From Wurfbainia villosa (Eukaryota > Streptophyta > Magnoliopsida > Zingiberales > Zingiberaceae), in assembly GCA_025175895.1 (NCBI GenBank), contig CM045998.1, positions 16,911,153-16,975,152 of the forward strand: a stretch of 64,000 nt of DNA, read 5' to 3'. The notes below the pieces were generated by a model. It was given only the letters and a program-made list of their open reading frames with translations, made no database searches and was not told the DNA's origin. Shown piece after piece: positions 11,751 to 22,289 of this stretch (positions within the stretch are counted from its first letter, which is position 1; each line of letters begins with the position of its first letter). The translations under genes were made by a program, and so were the position numbers.

Positions 11751-12906
11751 TATAATTAATGGTTAATTATGGATGACCAACATAAACCGAGAACCCATTA
11801 GGTCAGACGCACTACGAATCCTTCGAAGAGACTTAAAACGAGTTTGAGAATTTGATTCTCAAGATCGAGAGAGATCAAGTTTGGTTGGACCAAACACATG
11901 ACAAATATGGAAATATTTGTTAAGTCAGAAATGCGAAAGGAGCACGTCTTAAAAAGACGGGTTGGACCTTAAAAGGTTTAATTATAAACCAAACCCATTT
12001 GGTTTTAATTAAAAGGGTCCTCTTTCGGTTAAGGGCCCAATTAGGGTTTAATGGATGAGATTATGCCTTAATGGTTATGGGCTTAGGGATTTGATCCACT
12101 AACCTATAACCCATTAGGGTTAGTGCCTGTATAAAGGGTTATAAAAGCTAAACCTAATGAATAGAAGTCCTTAAGGCTCTCTTCCTCAACCTAGATGAAC
12201 TCTCTACCCTTCCTTCTTCTTTATCGCTGGCCCTAGCAAGGCTCCCTCTTGTTTAGGTCCGGGCAAGTTTTCCTCAAGGTGGATTGACCATTCGACCAAG
12301 GCTTGAAACAAAGGTTTCTTCCTTTGTGCCCTTGGCCGAACCTAGGAGAATTAGGGTTTGGTGTTCCGCCGACCATCAAGGAAACAAGGAGTGTTTCCAC
12401 CTCTTTAGAGGTCGGCCACTCTAGGCTTTAGGGTTGTTATTATCTCTTATTGAAGCTTCAAAAACAACGGCTAATTCTGACACGAATCGACAACCTTACG
12501 AAAGTTATTAGAGGACTTGTTTGTGTCACAAAATGAGTCGGTGATTGCTCTCCGATCACCTGACTTTCTTGCTTCATCTAGTAGCGAAGAGAAGATCAAA
12601 CTCGTGGCTTTGAGAAGTCATCCCTCCGAAGATTCGGCGTAGATATGAGTAGAGATGAAGCTCCGCGAGCATCGTACGGTTGATGCCCTTCCAACTTGCC
12701 ATCATTGGAAAGGTATATCTAGAGTAAAATTTATTTTATTCCTATTGTATGTAAAATTTTATTTGGCAGATACATCTGCACGTGTTGTAATCCTATATGT
12801 GTGGGTGTGAGTGTCATAATAATTTAAGAAATTATTATATTTTTCTTCTGTTGCGTTCGTTTGTGAAACGACAAAAGCACATCTACGCATCGGTTGTAAC
12901 CCAATA
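11751..12906 (+). mobile_element. 5' LTR of Ty1/copia element C, 5'-truncated
   Basis: These 1156 bases align throughout with 40664-41830, the last part of the 3' LTR, starting at the shared ATAATTAATGGTTAATTATGG. The 3' LTR extends about 960 bp further upstream to 39703, and that part is missing here, so this copy lost its U3 start. It ends ACCCAATA where the 3' copy has ACCCAACA. TATAAAA-like promoter elements lie near 12130-12147. Confidence 0.85.
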
Positions 12907-12907
12907 G

Positions 12908-12920
12908 TGGTATCAGAGTC
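12908..12920 (+). promoter_or_regulatory. Primer binding site of element C
   Basis: TGGTATCAGAGTC begins two bases after the LTR end; this is the usual initiator-Met tRNA complement of plant copia elements with one altered base. Confidence 0.85.
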
Positions 12921-13176
12921 TGACTGTGCTTCGACATATTTGCAAAATAGGTTTTACGAAGTCATAGTTGGTCGTAAAATTATTTTGGAAATTTTCTTAT
13001 TTTAGAAAAATTTCTATTTTTGGAAAGTTTTCTAATTTTTTAGAAAAAAAATCCATATATGAAAATTTTAGAAATAATTTAGGAAATTATATTTCTGGAA
13101 ATATTTGATCAAGAAATATTAATATGGAAAATGTTTCTTAATTAATTGGATTTTCTTGATAGGTATTTATTTTCTT

Positions 13177-13605
13177 AAATAAAGTATGCGATTAAATTGG
13201 AAATTATTTCCTAATTTAATTATGGAATTTTGATTTATGGAAATCAATATTCTATAACATATTTTATTTTTTAAAAATATTTATCAAATAAAATATGAAA
13301 TTAAATTCGAAATTAATTCCTTATTTAATTATAGAATCATGATTTATGGAAATCAAGATTATAAATCATATTTTATTTCTAATATATTTCCTAGATAAAA
13401 TATAATATTAAATTCGGATTTAAATCCTTATTTAATTAAATAATCATGATTTATAAAATCTAGATTCTAAAATATATTTTATCTTTAATATATTTCCCAA
13501 ACAAAAATATGAGATTAAATTTAGAATTTTTTTTCTAATTTAATCAAAGGAATGTTGATTTATGAAAATCAAATTCTTAAAGATATTTTTATTCTAAAAT
13601 AATAT
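13177..13605 (+). repeat. Tandem array, four units of ~108 bp, in the leader of element C
   Basis: Unit starts (AAATAAARTATG and variants) fall at about 13177, 13286, 13394 and 13499. Each unit has ATTAAATT, TTTAATTA and a TTGATTTATGGAAATCA-like block in the same order. The units are AT-rich and diverged. Confidence 0.75.
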
Positions 13606-13935
13606 AATGACAACTGTGATATAATCATGTCATATCATATGCCATGATTAGATACATTTTGTCATGCATGTGTTGTGACATGTCATTATATATATCATGC
13701 GTGCGATGTCATATAGGTAGAATATATGCATGAGCATGAGATCTAAAACCCTTATACAAATTTTAAAGCTTACATTTACCGTTAATATGGTAAGAACTAG
13801 AGTCTAATTCCTTATTTGAGTTGTTGGCCCAAGTCAAGCTCAACCTAAAATTAGATATGCTCGAACCATAGAGATATGATCTCATGATTAATGGGTTGGC
13901 TTTAACTTGAAGCATTGGCTTATTGACCTAACGCC

Positions 13936-14701
13936 TAGAGTTGTCAAGTTGGGTTAGGCCCGCCCCGCCAAACAATTTAAGCGGATTAGGTTAAACTTTT
14001 ATCAACCCGCCATTTTGACGGGCCTAAACGGAGCGACCCGCGCGGGTTGCGGGTCTAGACGGGTTGGCCCGCGGGTTGAGAAATATCAAAAAATAAGTTT
14101 TTCACCATTACAATCTTCTTCTATCACACATACACCTCAACAAAGTATAAAAGAAGTTAAGAGTAAAGAACAAAAGAATATTTTTTATACTCTAATTATT
14201 TTTTATTATCTTGTCACTACTATTCTAATCAATATAGGAAATAATAACATATCAAAATCAAATAATTACCCAAGCTAAAAAATCTCAATTGAATCTCTAT
14301 TTGAAAGAGAAAAAATTATATTTATATATTATCAAAATTTAAATATTTTAGAACATTGGAAAAGAATCAAAAACATCGGTACTCAATTTTGTAAGTCGAT
14401 AATTGAATCTCAATTATAAGATTTTAGTTACTTCAAATATTTATTTTTTTAATTATGGTACTTTATCTGTCTTACAAATTATTACCTCAAGCCCTCAACA
14501 CCTTAGTAATTTTAAATATATTTTTTAAATTTGTGTGGCCTGTGGGTTGGCCCGTCTAACCCGCAACCCGCCTTGGGTTGGGTTGGGTTGAAAATTTCTC
14601 AACCCGCCGAGATGGCGGGTCGGCCCGCCCCTCTTCGCTAAATATTGAGTTTACGACGGGTTGGCCCGCCCCGCCATGGGTCGGCCCGTTTGACAGCTCT
14701 A
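13936..14701 (+). mobile_element. hAT-type MITE nested in element C leader
   Basis: The element is 766 bp. Terminal inverted repeats are TAGAGTTGTCAA (13936-13947) and TTGACAGCTCTA (14690-14701), identical in 11 of 12 positions. A perfect 8-bp target duplication CTAACGCC flanks it (13928-13935 and 14702-14709). The subterminal regions are GC-rich with several inverted copies of a GGGTTGGCCCGCC-like motif, while the centre is AT-rich. 8-bp TSDs and a YAGRG-type terminus point to the hAT superfamily. The one reading frame (14015-14278) shows no transposase features, so the element is non-autonomous. Confidence 0.92.
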
Positions 14702-15083
14702 CTAACGCCAAGGTCAATGTGGATAGAGGTGAAGTCGGGTGATATACATTTGATGTATACTTGTTAATGTGTTAACAACTCGATGTTTATGCGAACATTC
14801 AAATAGTTGATAGCATAATGTGATAGTTACATATACATGATATGTAATCGGTATACTTGATACCTACCACTTTAGCTAAGAATGACTTGTTAGCCTAACA
14901 TCAAGGTTGTTCTTATCTACAGTGGATATCAACCCACTCGGAGAAAAATCTACGATCTCCCGAATTCAAAGTAAGGGCTCTTGAATTCGAAAAGTGAGTG
15001 AGAGCCTAATATGTAAATTGCTTACATATCAAATAATCTCTCTCACATTCTCGATTTTGTATTTCTAGGTTAATCATTTAATA

Positions 15084-16586
15084 ATGTCGTCTGTTAATTT
15101 GCGTTCGATTTTAGAATCGAACAAACTGACTGGGTCTAACTTCTTGGATTGGCTTCGAAACTTGAGAATCATTCTCAAGGCTGAAAAGCTTGCTTATGTC
15201 CTCGAAGAGCCTCTTCCTACTAGTCTTGACCATGATATAACTCTGGACCAAATGTTGGCCCATCAAAAGCATACGACTAATTCTGAGCTTGCCAGTTGCA
15301 TCATGCTAGCGACGATGACTCCTGAGATGCAAAAGCAGCACAAGCATATGGATGCTTACACGATCATTTACCATCTTCATGAACTCTTCGATGAGCAGTT
15401 GAGATCCAAAAGGTTCGAGGTCTCGAAGCTTCTTTTTAGCTTGAAAATGGGGGAGGGTTCATCTGCAGTATAGTTTGTACTAAAGATGAATGGGTACATC
15501 GAGCAGCTAGGATCACTAGGGTTTACGATGGATCACACATTAAGTATTGACTTAATTCTTCATAGTTTGTCCAAGAGTTACTCACAATTTGTGATGAACT
15601 ATCGGATGAACAATCTTGAATCCACCATTTCCAAGTTGATCAATATGACCAAGATTGTAGAACCTTCTGTGATTAAAGAACAGAAGACGGTGATGTTGGT
15701 TGACTCCTCAAAGAAAGGTTCTAAGAGGAAGTCAAAGCAACAGCCAAAGGGGAAGAAGAATAAGGCTAAGACTGGAGAGTAAGCTCCAAAGAGCACATGC
15801 CATCACTATGGCAAGATGGGCCATTGGCGAAGGAACTGCAAGATCTATCTTAAGTCCATGAAGAAGAAGCCGACATATGATGCCCTATCCTCTTCAGGCA
15901 TCTTTGTTATTGACTTTCATGCTATTTCCTTTGACGCTTGGATATTGGATACCAGGTGTGACTTACATATATGTAATGACATACTGGTGCTAAGGGATAG
16001 TAGAAGACTTGTCAAGGGAGAAGTAAATCTGCGAGTCGACAATGGAGCAAAGGTTGCAATTGTCATCGTCGGAACATATTCACTAAAGCTTCCTAGTGGA
16101 CTTATCTTAGAACTGGACAATTGTTATTTTGTTCCTGCATTAATAAAGAACATTGTTTCTATTTCTTGTTTAAATAGAAAGGGTTTCCATTTGACATTTA
16201 GTAACAATTGTTGTTATATAACCTTGAATGACATTCTTTATGACACCGAAACTTTATGCAATGACATCTACGTGTTAGATACACCCAATGATGCATTCAA
16301 TATCGAAGTGAGCAACAAGCATGCTCAAAAGGATGATCAGTTAACCTCCTACACATGACATTATCGCCTTGGCCATATAAGCAAGAAGCACATGTTAGAG
16401 TTACACAATAGTGGAATTCTAGAATCATTTGAATTAGATTCATTTGATACATGTGAATCATGCTTACAAGGCAAGATGACAAAGTTGCCCTTTTCTGGAA
16501 AGGGTAAGTCAGTGGAAGAGTTACTTGGTCTCATACATACTGATGTATGTGGACCAATATTAATTCATGCTCAAGGAGGTTACAAC
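15084..16586 (+). pseudogene. Ty1/copia Gag, protease and start of integrase of element C, interrupted
   Basis: Starts at ATG 15084. The first 230 residues are a copia-type Gag with NKLTGSNFLDW at the N-terminus and MLATMTPEMQKQH in the middle. A TAG at 15471-15473 splits it. A CCHC knuckle follows at about 15800-15843 with a changed first spacing (CHHYGKMGHWRRNC), just after a TAA at 15780-15782. Protease follows with WILDTRCDLHIC, where the normal catalytic triplet Asp-Ser/Thr-Gly reads Asp-Thr-Arg. After a TGA at 16356 comes the GAG-pre-integrase zinc region (HYRLGHIS ... CESCLQGK) and the start of the integrase core (HTDVCGP). The frame breaks at 16586 where the TRIM is inserted and resumes at 34110. 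The copia assignment is certain; the lineage is not settled (Tork/Angela-like by look). Confidence 0.9.
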
Positions 16587-17122
16587 TGTTGGAGTATTGG
16601 GAATACAATCAAAGTTTTACATTGGTAAGACATGGAAAAGATTATGTGCTTATAAGATGAAAAGATATCTCCATTGGTATGAGGCCTTTTGGGTAAAGCC
16701 CAAAAACAAAACCATGAGGGCTTAGGCCCAAAGTGAACAATATCATGTCATTGTGGGGATATGTGAATCTTATAGGCACTAACAATTGGTATTAGAGTCA
16801 TGGTCCATGTTAAGCCATGAACCTCGAACGAAGGAAGTTGAGCTCCCATGTCCGGATCAAGAGAACTATACACCAAGCAGGAAGTCCAGTTAGGTTGGGA
16901 GGACCGAACAACTGACAGGAAATCTAGTTGGGTCAGAAGGGCTAGACAACTAGTAGGAAGTCCAACTAGGCCAGGAGGACCAGACAGTTGGCAAGAAGTC
17001 CTGGTGGGTTGAGGATCGTACATCAAGCAGAGGATGTCCTTCGAGGATTGATAGTCTTGAGGGGGGGTGAATATGGTCCTTCGTTTGACGGGGGGGATTG
17101 TTGGAGTATTGGGAATATAATC
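16587..17122 (+). mobile_element. TRIM retrotransposon: left LTR, internal region and first 24 bp of right LTR
   Basis: Left LTR 16587-16784 (198 bp) starts TGTTGGAG and ends ACTAACA. Directly after it comes a tRNA-Met-like primer site TGGTATTAGAGTC (16787-16799). The internal region is only 314 bp (16785-17098), has no gene, and ends in a G-rich polypurine tract (17089-17097). The right LTR begins at 17099, is split at 17122 by element F, and resumes at 33931. The target duplication ACAAC lies at 16582-16586 and 34105-34109, in the copia integrase codons of element C. The whole element is 710 bp once F is removed. Confidence 0.92.
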
Positions 17123-18647
17123 TATTGGTGCAATCGGTCCAGATCACTATTGACCAGACTCGAGTTTGACTCGAGCGATGTTTTGATGTTTGACATGAAG
17201 GTTTGACATTGATTTCTGATAATGTTTTGGGGAGATTTTTGGTGCAATCGACCCGGGTCATGATTGACCGGACTCGAGTTTGACTCGAGGGGGATTTTGA
17301 TGGTTGACTAGGGTTGACCATGTCATGGAAAGTCCAAGTCTTGAGTACTTGGCATGTAAAGTCCAACATGGGTTGGCAAGGGAAGGTCCAAGCTTGAGTC
17401 TTGGCATTTGGAAAGTCCAAGGGTGTAGTCTTGGCCACGTAAGTCCTAGGATATAGTCTTGGCGGTGAAAGTCCATGTCATGAGTACTTGGCATTTGAGA
17501 AGTCCAAGGGGTTTGATATTGGCGGTGTAAAGTCCAAGGGTGAAGTCTTGGCAGCATAAGTCCAATGGTTGGCGACGTAAAGTCCAAGCGGAGTCTTGGC
17601 AGCATAAGTCCAATGTGCCTTGGCGGTGTAGACACCGTTAGCATGACATAGCCGATGGAAGCACCTGAAGGCTAGCGTATGGATAAACAAGTCATGGATG
17701 ACTTGGAGGGATCCGATAGGCGCGAGGCTGACGGAGGTGGCTAGAAGGCTTAGGTCTAGGCTAAGGGTGGTCTAGCAAGTATGAAGGCACCATACTTTGG
17801 GTAAAACCTTATGTTTGAGGTGTATCAGTCGACTGAGACCTATGGTCAGTCGACTGGAGTGAGTCAACTAGGGTTTGACTGCAAGGAGTTCCCTAGAAGT
17901 CGACAGCCAGAGGTGGGCGGTCGACTGGTGCTCGAGAATTCGGGCACAGAATGGAGTCGGACTTGACTGTTGGGGTTAACAGTCGAGTGAAGGCTCTATC
18001 AGTCGACTAATGAGTATGATCAGTCGACTGATGATGGATCCGTTGGATTTTTCCAGCGTGCATCTAGCCGTTGTCTCATGACAACAGTGGCACTAGTCAA
18101 CTGTTGATCCCGAGCAATTGACTGATAGGAAAAATCCAGCCCAGGTAGAAGCTTTAAATGGAGCTCATGGAGGAGGATTTGGCAAGCATTTCTTGAGGAG
18201 TTTTAGGGCGAATTGCTGGTGTAATTCAGGGTCTCCAAGTGCAACTCAAGCAACCACAAAGCAAGCAATTCAAAAGCTCTTGTAAAGTTGTTTTCTTTAC
18301 TTATATTGCATTTTATTATTGTATCTTGTTTGTATTTATTTCTTACTGTTGCAAGATCATTTGTACGAGATTTCTCCACCTTCGGATTGTTCCGAGAAGG
18401 AGTATTTGTGATTCGTAGTGCGTGTTTGCATTGCTAGGGCTTTTAGAGCCCAATCCGTGGAGTAGGAACCATTCGGTTCCGAACCATGTTATATCTTGTG
18501 TAGTGCTTGTATTTGTGTTGTATTTTGTTTTATTATTTCTATTTCCGCTGCGTATAACACATTTTGTAGCAAGCACACAACGAATTCCATCGACGCATCG
18601 AAACACGCTATTCACCCCCCCCTCTAGCGGTCACCGAATCCTCAACA
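17123..18647 (+). mobile_element. 5' LTR of SIRE-like element F
   Basis: 1525 bp, starting TATTGGTGCAATCGG (the 3' copy has TGTTGGTGC, so the first G mutated to A) and ending GAATCCTCAACA. It shows the shared CACCCCCCCCTCTAGC motif near its end. A 116-bp duplication of the LTR start is present (second copy at about 17239). The region 17325-17640 is a tandem array. CAGTCGACTG lies at 17826, 17847 and 18021. The target duplication is TAATC (17118-17122) against CAATC (33926-33930); the mismatch is a C-to-T change in the left copy. Confidence 0.9.
17325..17640 (+). repeat. Short tandem array in LTR U3 of element F
   Basis: Nine or ten imperfect units of about 30-40 bp share AAAGTCCAAG and AGTCTTGGC. 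The same array is in the 3' LTR (22495-22698 continued at 32834-32940). Minus-strand reading frames across it (for example 16950-17438) are low-complexity repeats and not genes. Confidence 0.8.
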
Positions 18648-18649
18648 AT

Positions 18650-18662
18650 TGGTATCAGAGCC
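18650..18662 (+). promoter_or_regulatory. Primer binding site of element F
   Basis: TGGTATCAGAGCC lies three bases after the LTR end and matches the initiator-Met tRNA 3' end used by most plant copia elements. Confidence 0.9.
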
Positions 18663-18713
18663 CGGGGCTCTTCTACGGCATCACATCCGAGGGAGCACGC
18701 TAGAGGGAACAAG

Positions 18714-19322
18714 ATGGAAATTCAAGAGAATTTGGGTTGGGACATCAACACCCCAATCCCATATGTTTTCTATGGACGAGAGGGCTTCAACTAATGGAAA
18801 GCAAGGATTGAAGATTTCTTGATGATGAGGGATTTTGAGGAGTGGTCTATCTTAATGGAAGGATTTGAATATCCAAGAGGACCAAAAGGTGGCTTCCTCA
18901 AAAAGAAGAGATGGACCGAGGAGCAACTCCAACATTTTGAGAAAAATAAGAAGGTAATCAAATTTATTTTTGATTTGATTCCTAATGACATCTTGTGTAG
19001 CCTAGGTGATTGCATGGATGTCAAGGAGCTTTGGAGGGAATTGGCAAGATTCCATGAAGACCCATCACCGGCTCAAGAAGAGAAGGCCGAAGATGAATCC
19101 TTATCCTCACAAGCAAGTGAGGATTCGGAAGTTGAAGAGAAGTCAACTTCTGGATCAATGGAAGAGGAGGTGGAATTGGAAGAAGCCTCCACCTCTAGAT
19201 TGAGGGGGAGGAGATTAGGGCATCCTCAATACCGGAGCAACAAGAAGAACCATCTACATCCGGTAGAGAGGAAGAGGAAGCTCGGGATTCTCCTACCATG
19301 GAAGGTAACTCAAGCATTTTAA
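18714..19322 (+). pseudogene. SIRE-like Gag, N-terminal domain, one in-frame stop
   Basis: ATG 18714 opens the frame just after the primer site. Codon 27 (18792-18794) is TAA at the place where this Gag family normally has a residue just before Trp-Lys. The rest reads FLMMRDFEEW, an EEQL segment and NDILCSLGDCMDVKELWREL. This is the pattern of the UBN2-type copia Gag domain. The C-terminal part is acidic (Glu/Ser-rich). The zinc-knuckle part follows in another frame from 19298, so there is also a frameshift. No pol follows. Confidence 0.8.
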
Positions 19323-19834
19323 TAAATAATAAAATTCATATTATATGCTTTGAGTGTAGGGAGCAAGGGCACTATAAGAGCAAGTACCCAAAAAGAGTTA
19401 AGAAGGCTCCACCCGTGCCAAAGGTCAAGGAGACCAGTGCCTCAACGCAAAAGAGCAAGGAGCATATCATATGCTTCAAATGTAATCAAAGAGGGCATTA
19501 TAGGAGTCAATGCCCTAGGAGGAGCAAGAAGGTCAAAGAAGGAGCATCACATGTAGGGGGAGCTAAGGCTAACCCTAAGATATATTTTAATAATTCACCT
19601 TCTAGTTTAAATGTCAAAAAACATACTAGGAATAATTTTAATTCTCTTGCAATTTATCATAAAGAGAATGCTATAAATAGGGAGTATTGTCTAGGTGCTA
19701 AGAATGTTACCCTTATAAATAAGGAGAAATTTGGGACTAATGTCCCTAAAAATAATGGAAACCTACTCGAGGACATGTATATGATACAACCTGAGGGTTT
19801 CACATCGATTGATGAAAAATTAAAGACCACCTAG
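19298..19834 (+). pseudogene. Gag zinc-knuckle part of element F with an RT-derived tail
   Basis: Two CCHC knuckles lie close together. The first (CFECREQGHYKSKYP) has lost its last Cys to Tyr; the second (CFKCNQRGHYRSQCP) is complete. These bind nucleic acid in Gag. After an Asn-rich stretch the last residues read NLLEDMYMIQPEGFTS, which is a reverse transcriptase motif, not Gag; the matching bases occur in the RT of element C at about 35312-35379. The frame then stops. This suggests that most of pol was deleted, leaving a scrap of RT codons, or that recombination with another copia brought it in. Confidence 0.75.
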
Positions 19835-19860
19835 GTTTTAATCCTAAATGGACTAGACAC

Positions 19861-20433
19861 ATGCCTAGGAAGAACAATTCCCAAAGGACATATGAAAAAT
19901 CTAATTTGGGAAGATTAGAGCTAGAAAATCAAGCCTTGAGGTCAAGGCTTGAGAAATTAAAGAATACCCTTAGGAATATACAAAATCAATTTAAAGGGTC
20001 AAATGATCAAAAATTTAGGTCCAAGAGTCAAGGTCTAGAGTCCAAGAGGCAAGGCTCATCTATGGGCAAGAAGGGCTTGAGTCACAAGCCTAGGTCCAAG
20101 GTAGATAAGCCTACCTACCATAGTGTTCCATTTAACTATGGAACTAAACTTAGGTCTAGGAAGACCAAGGTCAATAGGGAAGTGATCCCTAAGGTTGACC
20201 AAGGTATATGCCTAGTGGCTAGGTTTTCAAGGAAATCTAGGGAGGCCACTAAGAAGGTTACAAGGGGAGTCACCCCTAGAGTTAACCATGGCAAGACCAC
20301 AATGACCAAGGCTAACAAGCCTAGAAGGGTCATTAGGAAGGTATCTAGGGAGGTTATCTCTAAGGAATACCTAGTAAATCCAAGGAGCTCAAATAGGTTT
20401 TGGGTTCCTAAGAGCGTGATCGATTCACGCTAG
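19861..20433 (+). CDS. Third Gag-related ORF of element F (coiled coil, basic, conserved tail)
   Basis: 190 residues. An N-terminal Leu/Glu heptad-like segment (ELENQALRSRLEKLKNTL) is likely a coiled coil. A very basic middle is rich in Lys, Arg and Ser, and the tail (KEYLVNP ... FWVPKS) is the same as the one ending the Gag of element A. It is intact in itself but in a third frame relative to the two ORFs before it. It is probably the C-terminal part of a once-continuous Gag. Expression is uncertain. Confidence 0.6.
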   Translation: MPRKNNSQRTYEKSNLGRLELENQALRSRLEKLKNTLRNIQNQFKGSNDQKFRSKSQGLESKRQGSSMGKKGLSHKPRSKVDKPTYHSVPFNYGTKLRSRKTKVNREVIPKVDQGICLVARFSRKSREATKKVTRGVTPRVNHGKTTMTKANKPRRVIRKVSREVISKEYLVNPRSSNRFWVPKSVIDSR

Positions 20434-22289
20434 ATAGGTTTAGGTGTGTCAACTTTAAATGGATGGGTAGTTAACCTAACCATGGTAAAGGTGGCACCTT
20501 AGGTCATTTTCAAGGTCATGGGTACCTTGGAAATGTGTTTTGATTATTATCCTAAAAGATTTTAGGATGTACCAATATATTTTTGGAATTATGAAAAATC
20601 AATCAAATTGGCACAATTTAGGTTTAGAGGTTGTAGTGTGTCATTTTGGGTTTTTGGCACACTTGGGGGATTAGTAGCAATATGGCAAAATATACTTAAT
20701 TATAACAAATGACAACTACTATTAAAATTTAGGTATTATTATACCTATACTTTTTATTTGTCATATTTTGTTTGTCATATACCATGTCATGACATCATGT
20801 TTATTTTTATCATTTATATGTCATGATTATATGTAGGATTAAGGTTGAAAATGTCATGTATGCTTAGACTCTATCATATGTCATGACATCATGTTCATTG
20901 GTCATGTTTACTTATGCTATCCTTTATGCCATGATCATTCATGCATTTAATTTGATTAAAATTGATTTAAAAATTATGGCATGACTTGAAGTCCCATATA
21001 TAAGGGAATCAAGTAGGGTTGTCTTAGAAAAATGCATGAAACCCTAGATTAGGATGAACAAAATCCATATCTCACATTACATTGACATGTATGTGTATTT
21101 ATACACCCTAGATACATGTGAGATGCTAGGATATGAGTTAAGTTCAAGATGCATAGTTTTTGCATCTAGATGAACTCAAACTCATCTTATATTAGTGATG
21201 GATCATTTGGAAAGCTTATGTTCAAGCCATGTACATTAAGCCCAAAGAATATGATCCAATATAGGCTTTCAAAAACATTTTAAAAAATATTTTAGAAAAC
21301 CTTGGTGAAGTCTATCTTTTGATAGCAATCACCATTGATGAAGTTGATACAAAGTGAGCTAAAACATTGAAGTTTTTCTTCACTTTTGAACTTTGTATTA
21401 ATTTCACTATTTTATGGGTAAAATATTTTTCAAACATTTTTCACCCATTGTATTGGTCATAAGTATTATACGTATGAAGTTTCATGATTTTTCGAATTAC
21501 GTATAATTATTTATGATTTTTTGAAATTCATTTCTAATAATTGAAAATCGAATTTTTCAGTTATCAGTCGACTGTCGCTTGGTGGCAGTCGACTGATGAA
21601 GAGGGCAATCGACTGATGTCTAATAAAGTCGACTGCCAGGCTGATTTCGAGAAAAATAAGGTTGTTTAGCCCATTTTCAGCTACGGTAAAGTTCCCTAAC
21701 CACTCTTAACCCTAGGATATGCTTTGGGAAGCATTATAAAGGGTGAAAATCCATTGGATATGGATTAAGAGAGTTGTTAGGGTGATGTGTCAAATTTAAG
21801 GTTTGGGAAAGTTCAATGTTGAACTTTGAACCTTATTTTTGATGGTTTAGAGTTCTTATTGGCTTAGGAACTTCCCAAAGACATTGTTGGTGCAATAGTC
21901 AAGGGGGAGCAAGCCTTTAGGGGGAGGTATCCATCATGGGATGATGGATGGTATTTTTTCTCATGAAGGGGAAAATGGGAATTTTGAGATACCCAATTTG
22001 AAAATTGGGAGAGTTTATAGGATTGCCTCTCTTGAGTGATATGGGACTTATCACTAGGAAGATGGTAGGCATCCTAGGTATTTTTAGACCAAGGGGGAGA
22101 TTGTAAGATCTCATTGGGACATGAGACATTGACCTCCTTGGAGAGAACCTTTTTGATGTTAGTCAAAAAGGGGGAGAATGTTTGGGAGAATTTATGGGAT
22201 TACCAATTTGGGATAATTGGTAAGGAGATTTGAGTTAGTGTTCTAACTCAAAGGTATGTATTTTTGTCAAACATTAAAAAGGGAAAGAT
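20434..22289 (+). other. 3' noncoding region of element F with multiple polypurine tracts
   Basis: About 1.86 kb without coding. CAGTCGACTG occurs at 21565 and 21586. Purine tracts of the GGGGGAG type lie at about 21900-21909, 21919-21926, 22091-22100 and 22165-22177. A final AAAAAGGGAAAGAT (22276-22289) abuts the 3' LTR. The arrangement is the same as in element A. Confidence 0.75.

Larger units (their letters stand above)
12921..15083 (+). other. Untranslated leader of element C
   Basis: About 2.1 kb between primer binding site and gag. It is strongly AT-rich with no credible coding. It carries a four-copy tandem array (13177-13605) and a nested MITE (13936-14701). Without the MITE the leader is about 1.4 kb. 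Confidence 0.7.

Noticed and set aside
14015..14278. 87-codon reading frame inside the MITE
   Set aside because: No transposase motif; it begins in the GC-rich subterminal repeats and runs into AT-rich filler.
16950..17690. Overlapping minus-strand reading frames rich in Pro, Trp, Thr and Gln
   Set aside because: They are translations of the AAGTCCAAG tandem array in the LTR of F and the TRIM interior. The same frames recur at 22327-22744 and 32812-33030 as LTR copies.
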